Shown one piece after another: positions 50,501-63,081 of a stretch of 64,000 nucleotides of DNA. A model generated the notes under the pieces. The model ran no database searches and was not told the DNA's origin. It saw only the letters and a program-made list of their open reading frames with translations. The position numbers and the translations under genes were made by a program. The DNA comes from Taenia hydatigena (lineage: Eukaryota > Platyhelminthes > Cestoda > Cyclophyllidea > Taeniidae). The stretch covers positions 1-64,000 of the forward strand of contig JADWOT020001794.1 in NCBI GenBank assembly GCA_036345935.2, given 5' to 3'. How positions within the stretch are numbered: the first letter of the stretch is position 1; each line of letters begins with the position of its first letter.

Positions 50501-51745
50501 GCACATTGTCAGATCTCGTGGACTTTACACTCTTCGCGACCCGACGCTTTTACCTCCTCACCTTAATATTCTTCAACGCTTCATTATTGGGTGCTACGCT
50601 GAATTCTTCCCTTGGGACACAATAACTCTATACCATCACTCGTTTGTCGTTGTCGTCATGGTTGTAATGGTAAGTAGGTAGGTTTCTCTGTTGCATCAAT
50701 GCGTAAAACGCTTACAACTTCAAACGAATATAATTGCCAAATGAGATTATTGCTTTGTTGAACCTCCTCAGTTGCGCTGATTTGGCCGCATTTCACTCCA
50801 TGTGGTAGTCATTGCAACCAGTTTCCGGTTCCCTTGAGTCTACGCCAAACTCGGTGCTTTTTTGTGTTAGTGGAAGAGGATTTTCATCCTTCGGAAGAAT
50901 AAACGACACACTGCTATGCCATAGCAACCACTATAAACCTAAGCAAAGTTGCAGCACTACGTGTGCATCTGCGTCAACAAATTACCTAACCAACTTCCAT
51001 ATGCGTGCATGTAAACTGTTGACAGCCAAACTACCAAATAAAATGAGTTGAGCGCAGCCTTATTTAAATAATCCAAACTGGTGCAGCGCGTCCATTCAAT
51101 TCTAGTATTAAAACGTGTAGAGAGCGTTTGGAGATGGAAACTTGGTTATCAACCAGTTGGTTGTGATTGATGGTGAATAGTGTGGTTAATGGGGAAGGCA
51201 GTATGCTTAGCACGTGAGTGGATTGAGATCAGTCAATGTGGTTTTAATTGGGGAACATGTAAAGCAAAATGTATTGTCTTGGTGGGATGCAAAACAGTCC
51301 CAAGCAATGACGTCCCAATAATATTCAGATGCGCTTGTGATCGCGTCGCAGCCTGAGTAGTCGTGAGGGGGTCAAATCAACGTGTAAGAGGGAATACAAC
51401 ATTTCCCTCATTCTCACTACGGCTCGATGCAGAATGAAGGGAGGCAAGGGCAAAGAGACAGTGCTTACGCTGAGCTAAGCCAATATAACCTGAGTAGCTC
51501 CAAACCTCACTACTTCAACTCACACTTCACCATGCTACATCCCTCTATATTTGAACAGCGAAAAGTGTTGCAGACTGTCACCAAAAGTAGGTCATCCTGC
51601 GTAGCTGTCTGGCAATATAACCAACGCTGCTGCCCAGCCCGCTGAATGGGAACAGTCGAGAGTAGTTGGCGCTAGTTATGTGAGCGTCAACGCCTTTCTT
51701 CACCGTTTCCTTCCTCCTCTTTCGCCCCCTTTCCTAATCCTACTT
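47505..51745. other. Intergenic DNA, no gene recognised
   Basis: No motif-bearing frame. A GT- and GAGT-rich stretch occurs at about 49160-49220, GCATGCAT motifs cluster near 49300-49435, and a short (CA)n run lies at 50405-50416. Confidence 0.45.
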
Positions 51746-51749
51746 CTTA

Positions 51750-52354
51750 ATTCTCCGATTGTATGGCTGTCAGTCAGCTTCACCATCACTCCTGCTTGCA
51801 TCTGTATCTTCTTTCTGACACTGCTTTTCCAACTTCTTGATTGCTGAGTGTGGACCCATGTCCGCATAAATTAAAACAAATAATGAGCGGCGCAGCTGTA
51901 ACGAGGAAATAAAAGACCTTCACATAAATTGAGCAACATCCGATTTTCCATTTTTACAAGTTGCGTACACAGGGTGGGCATGCCATGAAAATGCAACCGG
52001 TAAAGTTGCCAACCTCATTTAAGGGCAAGCACCTGTAATAATTCCTATTGAAGCGGTAACGAGTACCTTAGTAGCGCCATATTCGTTTCCAAGCCGATAG
52101 GCTGGACAAGTGGATTCTGACAACAACAAATGTAAACAAGGAGTCCCTCAGTGCTCTCGCTTTGCGTTGACTTCGAGCGCATACTTTTGTTAGTGAAGTA
52201 TCCTAGGTAGCGTACATAGTCGCCAAATCCTCTTTTTTCATCACAAGGTATCCTCTTTCAACTATCCTCCTGAATGCTATCACTCAACACATTTGTCTTC
52301 TCACTCCTTTTACGGTCACAAGCATGCCGCCATCACAAAATCTGCCTATCACGA
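51750..52354 (+). repeat. 0.6-kb near-identical repeat U, copy 1
   Basis: Begins ATTCTCCGATTGTATGGCTG and ends CTGCCTATCACGA. Copy 2 at 63082-63689 matches almost base for base over about 605 bp with scattered single-base differences and small indels. Flanking sequences differ sharply on both sides. No inverted termini or target-site duplication was evident by eye and no long frame is conserved, so this looks like a young non-autonomous element or a solo terminal repeat. Confidence 0.85.
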
Positions 52355-52359
52355 TAAAT

Positions 52360-54785
52360 TTTTTTACAGAACAACATTGATCGAGTCACTCATACTCCAA
52401 GTCGTCTTGACCATTTATCCCCAATTTCAAGGCATAATGAGGACATCTTATTTGTAAAGTGGTATGGGTTGCTAAACTCATCAACTTTGCATAGTCTTAC
52501 CAGCTATAGTACTAAGTAGGCAGGTTCTGCTCAAACTAACTTTGAACGCAGTCGCGCAGGAGATGTTGAAATGTAACATCTGCTGATAAAATAATTAGAG
52601 GAGTAATGTGGGTGAGTCTTTAAATACGACGAAATCCACAGGACTTGATTCATTTTTGATAGGTGCTTTAGTCTGAGACACCTCATTGTTGAACAGAAGT
52701 CACCATCGAGTGATGTGTCTAAAGGCGATAGGTAAGAGACGAGTGATTTCTGTTGCATGAAGCAGGTTAGTGTGTACTCCAGACCCTTTTTACCCAAGAT
52801 TCTATCAGTGTTTTTCCTCTTCTCTCTACACTCATCTTATTTGCGTCTGCTTTGCTGCACTGAATTCTCAAAGTGAATTCTACGGTCATGCACATGGTGT
52901 TTCTCCCCCGCATTCTTTGCATTGGTGCGTGATACCTACACTGTTGCTTCAATCGGCGCCGTAACTTAAGAGCTTTGATCAATGAAGCCCTTGATCAACA
53001 TTCGGAAGTATTCAATAGGGTGATATAGGATAAGGCGCAAGTGACATAAATGAGACAGCTCACGAATTTAATCCAGCAGCAGCGCAGATAGCTTTTCGTT
53101 TCCTCATGTTTGGCATCGGTCACAATGAATGATGTGACTTCATTGTAAAGACGTCGACACGACCCAATGACCCACCCAATAGTGACCGAAACGCTTGCGT
53201 TATAAGCATGGTTATTTGGGCCTCCTCTGTCGTAAGGTCGCACTGCCAGCATTAGATCATCGTCATGGCGTGTCACTGGCATGGCTTTACCACACTCACA
53301 GATGGTCGGTTTGAATGCACCAAATGGTAAGACAGGCACGTTCGAACGGAGTCCAATTGATGTCATGCTAACCCGACTCGCGCGGTTACTCTCGCTACGA
53401 GATCCTTCTCACAAATTGCCTTGATTTTATTGTGCAAGAACGGCACGCAGTCCTCGTCATGACGTGTGCTTCACGCGCTTCTTAGTCTAATGCGGATTTC
53501 CTAGTTCCGACACAATTTCATGACTGACGTGGATTGACGAGCGCATAAGGCTAAACTGTAAAGCGAAGTCGGCTCTTCTAAAGATGTAGCAACTGCAAAA
53601 ATGTAGGTAATTATGAGATCGGTACCTATGTGGGTCTCTTCTATGTCAGAGGACTTAGAATTTTGCACTTCAGACACAACCGTTGCCTTCTTGTAATGGT
53701 GAGGACCTTGGCTCTCCACCATCACGCATTCATTTCATCATGATTTACCACATTTACTAGGCTGCATGGACAATAGGACTTGCAACTGCAGATGAGTCAG
53801 AGGGAAGCGACGGAACCTTCATAAACTGATTTACGTGATTTCAATCGTGTCGCAAGTCGCCTTGTTCTGCTATGAATCTTTTCAGTGCTTCATACCATGC
53901 TTGTGTTCTAAGTGTCGTTGAAACGAAAAAACTGGAATGCCATGAAATTACTCAGCTAGGTGGTTTTAGTGCAGCGTTTTGTTCGAGGAGTAATTGTAAT
54001 GTCCGATGCGTGAACTCTTTCCAACATGCTTTCCAATCTGAACTACCGAACATTCCAGGGGTCAAAATTAAAGGGATGACTACAGCTGGGCAAACGCTGA
54101 AAGCTCTTTACATCCAGTTGTCATTATTTTAGGAGGTCAAAGCTAGTTTGCTTTTCAAGCTGCAGGTGCATGTGATTACACCTTACCTCCACAAGTAATT
54201 GTGGTAAGCATGTGCAGTGACGGAAAGGAGAGGCATGTGGTTGATCTATTGAGTGGAATGATGTAAACACTGTCATACTCTTGTGCCATCCCGCAGTATT
54301 TGAGGCTAAACACCTCTACTAAGCTCCACTTATGCAAAGCCAGAGAACGGTTTAGCGAACTCTGTTAAATGATGGGCATACTAGCGCTTTGGCTCGCAGA
54401 ACTCATAAATTACCTACATTCTATTGAGATCGGCTCCATGTCACAATCAATGTTTAATGGAGAACATATCAGTCACTCAAATGCTACATTGGTGCAGCGA
54501 AGTTCTATTGCGAATGGATGACCATGAGTTTAGTTGTTTAGTTATTGAGTTCTTAGTAGTTAAACCAAGGAGAAGAGGAAGAAGAAAAACAAAGCAACAT
54601 TTGCAACGCCTACTATGGTTTACTTTTTTTACTGATATGAGAAATGGCACTACTGACCATTCTGACATCACTTGTTGAGACATCTGGGGCACAGATGCGC
54701 ATTCACCTCACCTAACTGCGCCTAATAATACTGACTGAGTCGATCGGGCCAGACAAATATTGCTCTTGTGGCGGTATGGTGTAGA
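52360..54785. other. Intergenic DNA with unassigned open frames
   Basis: Minus-strand frames at 52995-53366 (123 codons, with ICECGKAMPVTRHDDDLM) and 53501-53725 (74 codons, with KSSDIEETHIGTDLIITYI) have protein-like composition, and the latter contains a possible GTACCG donor. No family, start context or linking exons could be recognised, so they are not called as genes. Confidence 0.3.
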
Positions 54786-54790
54786 CACAG

Positions 54791-55040
54791 TCTTGCAGTG
54801 ATTCGGAAATTAGTAATGACTCAGACTTGGCTGACCTCGTTGTGACGCGTGTTCACATACAAAACTAGAAGTTAATCACGAGCGTTGTGTCCTGAACATG
54901 GAGGTAGGCCTCACCTCATGATTCGACCCCTCTGCGTTCCGCGTCAGTCTCATCGGAAAGACATTAGTGGTTTCGGTAAACTATAAAATGGTATGGGAAG
55001 GTGGAAACGAAAATGCATAGCACAGATATACGGAAGTCCA
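54791..55040 (+). repeat. Diverged repeat V, copy 1
   Basis: Aligns in direct orientation with 57117-57364 through CTTGCAGTGATT, GGCTGACCTCGTTGTG, TTAATCACGAGCGTTGTGTCCT, CAGTCTCATCGGAA, GGTGGAAACGAAAATGC and CAGATATAC. Identity appears about 70 percent. This copy contains stops in the frame that is open in copy 2. Confidence 0.55.
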
Positions 55041-55044
55041 CTTC

Positions 55045-57110
55045 GGAAACACTGGGAATAGGAAAACATGCTTAAATTTGAGAGGAAAATGGTCAGGATG
55101 CAAATAGAGGGGTGGAAAAAGGAAGCCATCAGTGGAGTAGGTGAAAGCCAAATGCCTGTTAGGCGGTGGAACCTAATGCCTTGCCAGACAAAATTTTGGA
55201 GAAGCCACTGCATCTACGTAGAAGATGCCTAGCAATGGCATTGCACGGTTGCCGTCAAAGATTCAAGTTGACTCGATTTAGAACGCATGCATCAGAACCA
55301 GCGGCATGCATTGCTACCATTATAAGGTGTACAAGTATCACTAATATGATGGCATAATTCATGGTGTAGCTGTTGGTCTAACAGAAAGTGAATCCTTTTC
55401 CATCGTGTCCAACTGTCGGAAAATTGTTTGCAATTGTCTTTGCTTAATTGATGCTAAAAAGGTCAAGAATTATCGTTTCCTGGTCTGTGGTTTTCATACC
55501 TAAATACTTACATAGTTGTCTTTGCCTCTCTGCTTTCTCCTGTTTGAGCATTCAACTTGCAAGCATTCAGTATGGTAGTCGGTTCACAGTGTGTCGTAAG
55601 ACTGTTTTTTGCTCCATGATGCTTTTTCCTAGCAAATCATTTACCTTTGACGTGAACTTATATTTGGGATGTGTGGTTTGATCTGCCGTAGACTTAACAA
55701 ACATTGACATGACCATCAAGTAAGTAAGTAAGCTTCAAGTTCTTCCCCTCAGCCTGACTTTGCACACATACCACATAGTGCGTCCGATATTGCTAATTAC
55801 CACTGTCTAGCAGACCACATGATTCCACATTGTGAGCCTAGCAGCCACACTCGTCCCGACATTCCTCATCCATTTTAAAACACTCGTTCTCCCAGTATCG
55901 CATCGTAATGTTGGTTGGATCAGCTCCACTTAGACAAGTAGCGATGCGTTCCCTTATGCTGTGCAAGTTTTGAGGGCAACTGTTGAAGAGAACTGTCGAG
56001 CTCGAATGGCCTGAATGAACTTTGGATAGTGTCAAGCCCTTAGCTGCTTCGACCTATCTATTTCTTGCTATTCACAAAGCGTTCCTAACCGAGTTGTTCC
56101 ACCCAATTTTAAAAAATAGAACAGATCATCACTGCTAAATGTGTTAGAGATTGAATGACCTATGCCGTCCCTAGATCGGTGCTGAGTCGTCACCTCGAAC
56201 ACTCTTGACTCGTTCGGGAATCAAAGTCAACAGTCCCATTCCGATGGATCACATCAGTTGGAGAATTTCCCATGTTTGCTCCTTGCATACCACATCCGTC
56301 TATCCGTCAACATAGAAGCCAGCGCAGAGCCTATGAGCCATTAGGACTCCGAAGGAAACGCAAAATGCAATCCATCCCACTTGACTCATCTCAACCCTCA
56401 GTTTAAATGGCTACATTCCTGAGGAAGGTCAAAGCATCCGTCTGAGATTTTGCAGTGGCAACAGTCATTTCTAACTTGTCGCCCTGTAAATCAAATTCAA
56501 CGTCCATCAGCTGGACAACCGGTGTGAATGCAGCCGTGCATATCAACTACTTGCGTGCGCAATTAGTACTTGATCAATAAAGTGTAACCGAAAATCGGGA
56601 GGTTCGATGCTTTTATCGACATTGCAAAGTTCTCCTCCGACATCACGTTCACAGTATAAATTGGCAAAATACTAAAGTATTGCAGCCCTCGGAGCTTTGC
56701 CATTAGCAGACGTGGACGTGGCACGCTGGTAGGAGTCACTTTGCTCCTTCTGGTACCGGATAGCTGCAGGAACATTTCTAAACGAGGCAGATGAGGGCTG
56801 CGGGAAGAGTAGGTGACATGGTAATGATAGGATCCCGCCTCTTACCAACCTACCCTACTTCTAGGCCACTGAGCTTACGACCAGATCACAAAGCTGGCCC
56901 TAGGATGAATTTTAATTGAAGTGTCGAAGGAACTCTGCCTATTAGCTGCATGACAGGCTGTATTTTGTCTGGAACTATATAATATTGATGAGATCAAGTG
57001 GAAAAAGCAAACTTGTGCGCTTGAGATCATCGACTAAACTGATTAGGCTGACCGACAGGATCCTTTACAGTTGACATTGGTGTGGATGCATCTTAGCAGC
57101 CCATGTACCA
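55045..57110. other. Intergenic DNA, no gene recognised
   Basis: Frames of 65-77 codons without motifs. A short AAGT repeat lies near 55721-55732. Confidence 0.4.
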
Positions 57111-57116
57111 ACTTCA

Positions 57117-57364
57117 TCTTGCAGCGAGTTGAAAGCCGTTGATAACTCGGACCAAGCTGGTCTCGTTGTGCCACGAATACATAGAGCTAAGCCTAGAGTT
57201 CATCACGAGTGTGATGTCCTAAGAATACAGTTAAGCCACCCAGTGCTTCGGCTGCACTGTGTTCAGCGTCGGTCTCATCGGAATGACAATCGCTATTTGG
57301 TGGACGGTAATGATTGCATACGGAGGTGGAAGAGAAAGCGTGCAAAGTAGATATACAAGCGCGC
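57117..57364 (+). repeat. Diverged repeat V, copy 2
   Basis: Direct partner of 54791-55040. An open frame here (57129-57350) starts in the repeat and includes KAVDNSDQAG and RRWKRKRAK, but its counterpart in copy 1 is interrupted, so coding function is not supported. Confidence 0.55.
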
Positions 57365-57369
57365 TGGGT

Positions 57370-58420
57370 GCTCAACGGTGGCGGCACCCAAGTGACATAA
57401 GTCCAGTAGGACAGAGCTATTTGTAAGAAATGATTTGGTAAGTTTTCCCTTAACCTAACGTACGCTGTTGCGTATCCCATTTTATTGCATTCCTCTTTTC
57501 TATTTCGACAAATATCCACTTGGACTCTTGTCTCGTGGTATTTGTACGTCACAAACACGGACCACAAATGCACGGTAAGACATTACGGAAAGAATTGCTC
57601 CTTAAATGCTCATTTGTAAAGCATGCTTAGGAATATGAGGGCGATGCCATGCTTCATCCAGCTGCCACTACCGCTTGGTCAGCTATGACAGTGATGAGGT
57701 GGGTTGATTAAAATTTGCCAGCTTAACGGATCTCTTTGCACTTGCTCCTTCTCAAGTATCAACTTTTTTATTATAAGCAAATTACCCATTTCTGCTGGCT
57801 CTAGTTTTGGCACTCACAGCAAGAAATTGTCATGCAGTCGGTCTTCGTACAACTCACGCATCGCGCACGCTCAACGAGGTCAAATGACACAGACACACAC
57901 ACGTGTGAGGTGTGGTCACGCGGTCCTCCTCCCCAATCACCCACCCACCCACCTCCACAGGGATGATCTCGCAGGCCAGCCAACGCTCACGTCTCATGTT
58001 TTAAGGCCAACAACGCCAGCATTACCAAACTCGTATAGATCTACACGTTGTGATTTTGTGTACATGGGCTGCGTCTCCCTCCCAACATCTGCGTATGCCT
58101 CAGTGCAATCAGCTATTCTTCTGCATTCTCTAACGCAGCCATTCATCCATCAACCCACCTACACGTACCAGTCACTTCGTCCCGTCACAGAGCCACCATC
58201 ACTGTCTTTTCAGATCGCCTTTCCTCTCCACATTCCATAACCCATATAACGTCAGCCGCTGAGACTACAGTCCCTGCTCAATCACACGCCGCCCTCTTCC
58301 ACTCCCAACACTTCACCCTCCTGCTCTTCCACACATTCTGCATCAAAAACCAATCTGTACTGCCACACTCTCTTATGCAGTAGGAAAGTACACTTCATTA
58401 CATCCTCTCTCCACTCCTCC
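57370..58420 (+). other. CA- and CCT-rich sequence downstream of the F-box gene
   Basis: The plus strand is C-rich with an ACACACAC run at about 57890-57902 and repeated CACC near 57940-57952. The 178-codon plus-strand frame (57704-58240) is Thr/Pro/Ser-rich and motif-free and is best explained by this composition. On the minus strand this is the 3' side of the F-box gene; an AATAAA hexamer at about 57766-57771 is a possible polyadenylation signal. Confidence 0.45.
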
Positions 58421-58422
58421 AC

Positions 58423-59606
58423 TCAACCATCCGAATCAGCCTGTTCCATATGTGATGGCAAAGGTGCAGGTGGAGGTGGTGGTGGTTCACGATACACGGG
58501 CAGTTCACGTCCTCCATCTGGTGGCTCCCACATAGATGACGACGTGCTACTGGCAGCGCTCCTCCTCAAACTCAAATCGTAACAGGCAAACTCCAACAAC
58601 TCCATTGTGTTCCAGTAGTTGATTCCAAAGTACTTGCAGCAACGAAGGCGCCAGTTTACACTCGTGGTGGCCAGTGGACTATTCTCAAAGTCCTCCATAC
58701 TGTCCACGAAAGCGGAGAGCACCTTCATGTCTTCTTCTCTTGCACCATTCACGTCTTTTATCAAAACTGCAATGACCAGTATCTGATGCGGTTTTATAAT
58801 GTCAAGAAAGCTAATGAGGTTCTCCATCATGTTAAAATCCCTCTTTATTATGTAGATAAAACAATCATAATGGCGGAGGTGGTCGAGGAAGTCCTCTTTT
58901 AAAATGCGCACCTTATTTTTATAGTTGCTCCCTGCCGGGTAATATTCAACATAGGAACCATTTAGTCTAAATTTATGGTCCATAACGAAGGGGCTTCCTT
59001 TCAAAAAATTGTCATCGGCGAGATCGAAAGCAAGTCCAAGCGTGTGAGGAGAATCCCAAGATCCTCCCTCACCTGTATCGAGGGCTGTGTACACATTGTT
59101 CGCAATAGGCAGCTGGCAGCAATGTACTGTCGGCTTGATAAGGTGGTGGCCACGTTGGGAAAGGAATCGTTGGAGTGAATTCACTTCCTCCATGTGATAC
59201 TGCACAGCCGCAACTGCGTCTCGATACGTGTCTGACGAGGGTCGTGGAAAGAGCATTTTGCACAGATTCTTGTCGAGCCACTTCCATCTACTGATGTAGC
59301 GATTGAGTGCCTCACGGTAATGACGACCTCGTAGTATCCACCTCCAATGCGGGATTGCCTTGCACACGTTCATGAAGTCGGGAACATTCAGGAAGTGGCA
59401 TATTTGTGGTGCTAATTCGGGTGGCAGTTGGGTGATTTTGCGATGTGAAGCATCATCCTTGGCCTAAATGTCAACGAAATTGCATCTTGATTAGTGGCAT
59501 GAGAAAAGTACAGGTGAGGTGTATTAAAGTGAAATGAGGATACGTGAAGGTGGTGTGGAAGAAATGTCGGTAAGTGAAGGGAGTAGAGATAACCGAAACG
59601 CACCAT
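58423..59606 (-). CDS. F-box protein, FBXO4-like
   Basis: Predicted 347-residue protein. The ATG at 59606-59604 is the whole coding part of exon 1, followed by a 140-bp intron (donor GTGCGT, acceptor GACATTTAG) and one long exon, 59463-58423. The same frame upstream of this ATG has no other Met before a stop, which supports the start. Residues 11-45 (ITQLPPELAPQICHFLNV, PDFMNVCKAIPHWRW) fit an F-box: LPxEL, hydrophobic repeat, Cys and Trp. F-box proteins bind SKP1 in SCF ubiquitin ligases and select substrates. The C-terminal half has hydrophobic strands DCFIYI (about 201) and ILVIAVLIKDVN (about 229), in an order that recalls the atypical GTPase-like domain of FBXO4; no P-loop is seen. The last 22 residues are a proline run and acidic tail. 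The F-box is secure; the FBXO4 link is inferred. Confidence 0.8.
59464..59603 (-). other. Intron 1 of the F-box gene
   Basis: A 140-bp phase-0 intron, minus strand, from GTGCGTTTCGG to TTTCGTTGACATTTAG. Splicing is required because the F-box begins only 10 residues after the acceptor and no in-frame Met precedes it in the long exon. The first in-exon Met, at 59373, would cut the F-box in half. Confidence 0.7.
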
Positions 59607-59720
59607 TGTCGGGAAGGTCCGAAGCGTAGAATGACTGCGTGACGCCGACGCCGAGGTTGATATAGCTTCCGTTAGGGGGAGGTAGGGAGGGGGAGAGTGA
59701 GGGCGAGGGCAGTCATCCGG
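59607..59720 (-). promoter_or_regulatory. Pyrimidine-rich leader or TATA-less promoter of the F-box gene
   Basis: Immediately upstream of the start codon the minus strand is strongly pyrimidine-rich (CCCTCGCCCTCACTCTCC type) with an ETS-like CGGAAG and no TATA box at a sensible distance. This resembles a housekeeping promoter or 5' leader. No transcription start can be fixed from sequence. Confidence 0.35.
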
Positions 59721-59724
59721 CTGA

Positions 59725-61230
59725 CCTCATTGACGTGTTCGCGCATTGGTTGTCACGTCGTCGTGGTCGTCTACCCCTTTTGCAGTCACGCCATCAGCAC
59801 GTCTGTCACATAATGCCTTGTCCACCGACAAATAATGCGAAGGTGGGAGGTGGTGAGACACAACACAGTCCTTGCGTCACAGTGATTGCTTGCAACGACA
59901 ATGGCATCATCCACACCGTTGTCTACTTGGTACTTCGCAGTAGTAGTAGTAGTAGACACCCACCTCATCTAATGGCAAAGCATTTCTGCCTTTCTCAAAC
60001 CGAAGTCACTATGCGAGTAACGATGGCACTTGTGCGGTCTACCCTTGCTTCACCCACTCACCCACTCACTCGCTCACTCGCTCATGCTGTAAATCCACGA
60101 GTCCTTCTCTGCATTTGTTGCAAAATGTTGGCCATTTTAGCCCAGTGAGTAGCCCTGCTCGTGGAATGGAAAAGGACACACAAACACACACACAAATCAA
60201 AGTCGATTTGTGTTTTTTCTTTTTGTTCACCTCATCTCATTATGCCAATTTCTTGCTAAAAGGCGGATCCCTTCGCGTGGACAGGGCAGTGCGCGTTGAT
60301 GTGACAGTGAGGTGGTGCCTCGACAAACCGCACGCCTCAATGGCACAGCACCAATACTAGCAACTCTTCATGTGGACGAGGTGAGTGGCTTTGAGGACAG
60401 GATAAGAAGAAGGTGCTGTTTTCCAGCCTACACAGTGCCTAGCACACACCCACTCCTCACACCATCCACGAAGTAGACGGGCATTGTGCTCTTCTCCCAG
60501 TTGTGTGACAACGTGGTCCCACTGTGTGGAGGACGATGTCGAAGACCTCATCTCAACTGCCCTCCATGTGGCACTGTTGACACCAATTTTCTGCCCATAG
60601 ATCAGTTAAGGACAAGAGTACTCTAGCCTGTGTGTGCGTGTGTGTAAGTGTGTGGTTGTTTTGTGACGATGGAAAGGAAGCCTCAATCTCCAACCCACAT
60701 GTAGCGATGAGAATGTGAAATGCCAACATTGGGAATTATTATGATTGGGGAGTCTAGCCACATTTGCTGCAGCGTGCGGAGCCGCCAATGCAGTGAGGAG
60801 CATTGCTGATTTGTGAAAGGAAAGCTAGTCGGAGCACATCTCGCGCCACATCACACAGGCTTGCATGCATTGCATTGCGTTGCCATCACCGCGTGTTCCA
60901 ACGTGTGATGGGGCAATAAATTTGCTTCCCTTGCCCTCCTCCTCCTCCTCCTCGTGACTTGGTTAGTGCAAGTTAACGCAGTGCAATTGCCTCAATTGAG
61001 GCCGCTAACCAACAGTGACGGCAGCGCTCGCAGCCCCTGCATGCGTTGTCGGTCGCGCAAACATGTGACTTCGCAACCAACCTAGATCACCCAAATGGCG
61101 CAAAAGCTGGCCAAGAATACCAACGCTTCATCCTCATTAAACACTCCACCACCTACACTCGCACATCGGCAAGAAACCCGTGTCCCCTTCCCAAACAGGG
61201 ACCGCTTTTATTGCTGGCGTGTGCGCAGCA
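59725..61230. other. Simple-repeat-rich DNA, no gene recognised
   Basis: Contains TAG triplets at about 59940-59954, CACTCACC/CACTCGCT repeats at about 60052-60085, ACACA runs at about 60177-60195, GTGTGTGTG near 60630-60655, and (CCT)n at about 60938-60954. Frames of up to 137 codons here are compositional. No motif found. Confidence 0.5.
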
Positions 61231-61236
61231 TTGACA

Positions 61237-61405
61237 CTGGAAGGAGGAGGAGGAGTAGAGGAGTAGAGAAGGGGTGGGAGAGAGAGGAGGATGAGGAGAG
61301 CTAGAGGCGATATGGCGTTGACGGATGAGTAGGAGTGGGGATGAATCCAATTAGCACATGCACATGAAACGCAATGGGAGCTAGAGAGGGGGAGAGAGAG
61401 AGACG
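61237..61405 (+). repeat. GA/GGA-rich purine tract
   Basis: AGGAGGAGGAGG at about 61243-61254 and GAGAGAGAGAGACG at about 61391-61404 bracket a strongly purine-biased plus strand. The 175-codon minus-strand frame across it (61137-61664) is Ser/Pro/Leu-rich and reflects this bias. Confidence 0.6.
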
Positions 61406-61409
61406 AAGC

Positions 61410-63080
61410 CGTTGCTTTTGCTTCTGTGGACGGGAACCAAAGCGACAGAAGTTTAGAAAGACCATGCCACTCTTGAAGCGGATCAGTGGTTACCAGCCTG
61501 CGTGTAAAATGCACTGGACTTTGATTTTGCCAGACCTGCGTAAAGGGAAGATGAAAGGGAAGGGTCGACCTCCTGAATGAATATGAACAAAGTTGTGCAT
61601 TTGGTGTGAGAACTACACTTGATGATTGGGCATTGATGGGATGGTGCACAGATGAAAGGATCAAGGAGCAGGAGTAGATGGATGAGTACTTTTACTTCGT
61701 GTTATGCAAGGTGAGGAGGAGTTGGTTAAGTCGGGATGTGACTGTCGCTGCGCCCATTGGATGTGGATTTACTGTCATGAATGAAACACAGCCACCTTGA
61801 AGTTGGGATGGGAAATACCGCGAATGAGACGCCAAGAAATCACAGAAGCTCTGTCGTTTGCCGATTGGATGGTAGCAAGAGGTGAGAGGAAGGGGTGAAC
61901 AAAGTGGTCTGCATGGTTCAAAGATCACTACTTGCCATTGGTTGCCAAATTAGACAATCGTTTGTTTGCCAAATGCGAGGCCTATCATCACCTTCCACAC
62001 ACTTCAAGAACAGCATCATTATTCATTACTCTGGTCAGTTACTACTGACTTACACTCCATCATCTTCTCCTACGCTTTTGCTTTTACTGACAAATGGGAA
62101 AATGAAATTGTGCAACAATTGGGAATTGAAATGAGTCCTGTTTCTACTACTAAGTAGCCGAGAAGTAAGGTGTGAATCATTTAGCAATCACATGTGCCTC
62201 CTGCCGTGTGAATGAATTCCTTTTTATTTGTCACGTCGAAGTTAGGCATTAATGAAGAGGAAGAGGCGGGGCACAGGACTCGAACAAAAAGTCAGGCCAA
62301 CTACCAGCCACGCAATGAATGATACTGCCTCCACTGAAAAATTTGCCTACGTATCTTGAATCGGTTTACCCAACAGTGGTAAGGATGCGTAGAATCAAGT
62401 ATTCCACAAATGCGCAATGTGCGTTCTAAAAGAAAGAAACCGGGGCGTCACATATGTGTGACGCTGGCAGTTTTTGGCCCACCTAAAGGTAAATGGATTG
62501 AGCTACACTGTGGTTGGAAGATTTTTGTACGCAAAGAAAAACAACTCAGCAGTAAGGGTAATGAGTAGTAAAGTGATTGGTGAATGAAGTCTCTAGTAAT
62601 AGATGAATTGAGAGATGAGAAGGGAGTGCACCTGCAATGGAAGTCGAAATGAAGGAATGAGTAAAGGTGTTTTATCTCAAGAGGAGTTGCCAACATTTCT
62701 GGTGCTAGCTTTTGCAGGTTTAGACCGTAAAAGTGCTATTGCATGACCTCTTGCCTATTGATTCGCCTTTCGCAGCTTCTATTATTTTAAAGGATAAGCC
62801 GTTGCGTGCTTTCCTTAACACGTATTGTAAGGAGCTGCGTTAATATGAATATTATTACAAAGACAAGGCTGGTGTTCCTGACAGTTGGTTAGAGAATGGT
62901 CATCATCTCGACCATGCCTAGGCATGGTTACCCGTTTTCCCTTATTTTATGTGGTTGCTCAAATGTGCATTGTCTCCGCAAAAGTTGATGCTTCTCAGGC
63001 GTTGCATGGCACAATTATGCACGATTACAGTCAGTGGAAGGCTATGGTAGAGACCCAAAAGGTGGCATTGGGCACGTTTT
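61410..63080. other. Intergenic DNA, no gene recognised
   Basis: Short frames without motifs and no repeat noted up to the start of repeat U. Confidence 0.45.
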
Positions 63081-63081
63081 G

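Noticed and set aside
57129..57350. Ribosomal protein L14/L23-like (AVDNS motif)
   Set aside because: Only the AVDNS pentamer matches; the remainder of the fold is absent and the paralogous repeat copy is interrupted.
57704..58240. 178-codon plus-strand open frame
   Set aside because: Thr/Pro/Ser-rich with no motif; explained by C-rich simple sequence opposite the 3' side of the F-box gene.
61137..61664. 175-codon minus-strand open frame
   Set aside because: Runs through GA/GGA-rich repeats, giving Ser/Pro/Leu low-complexity peptide without domains.
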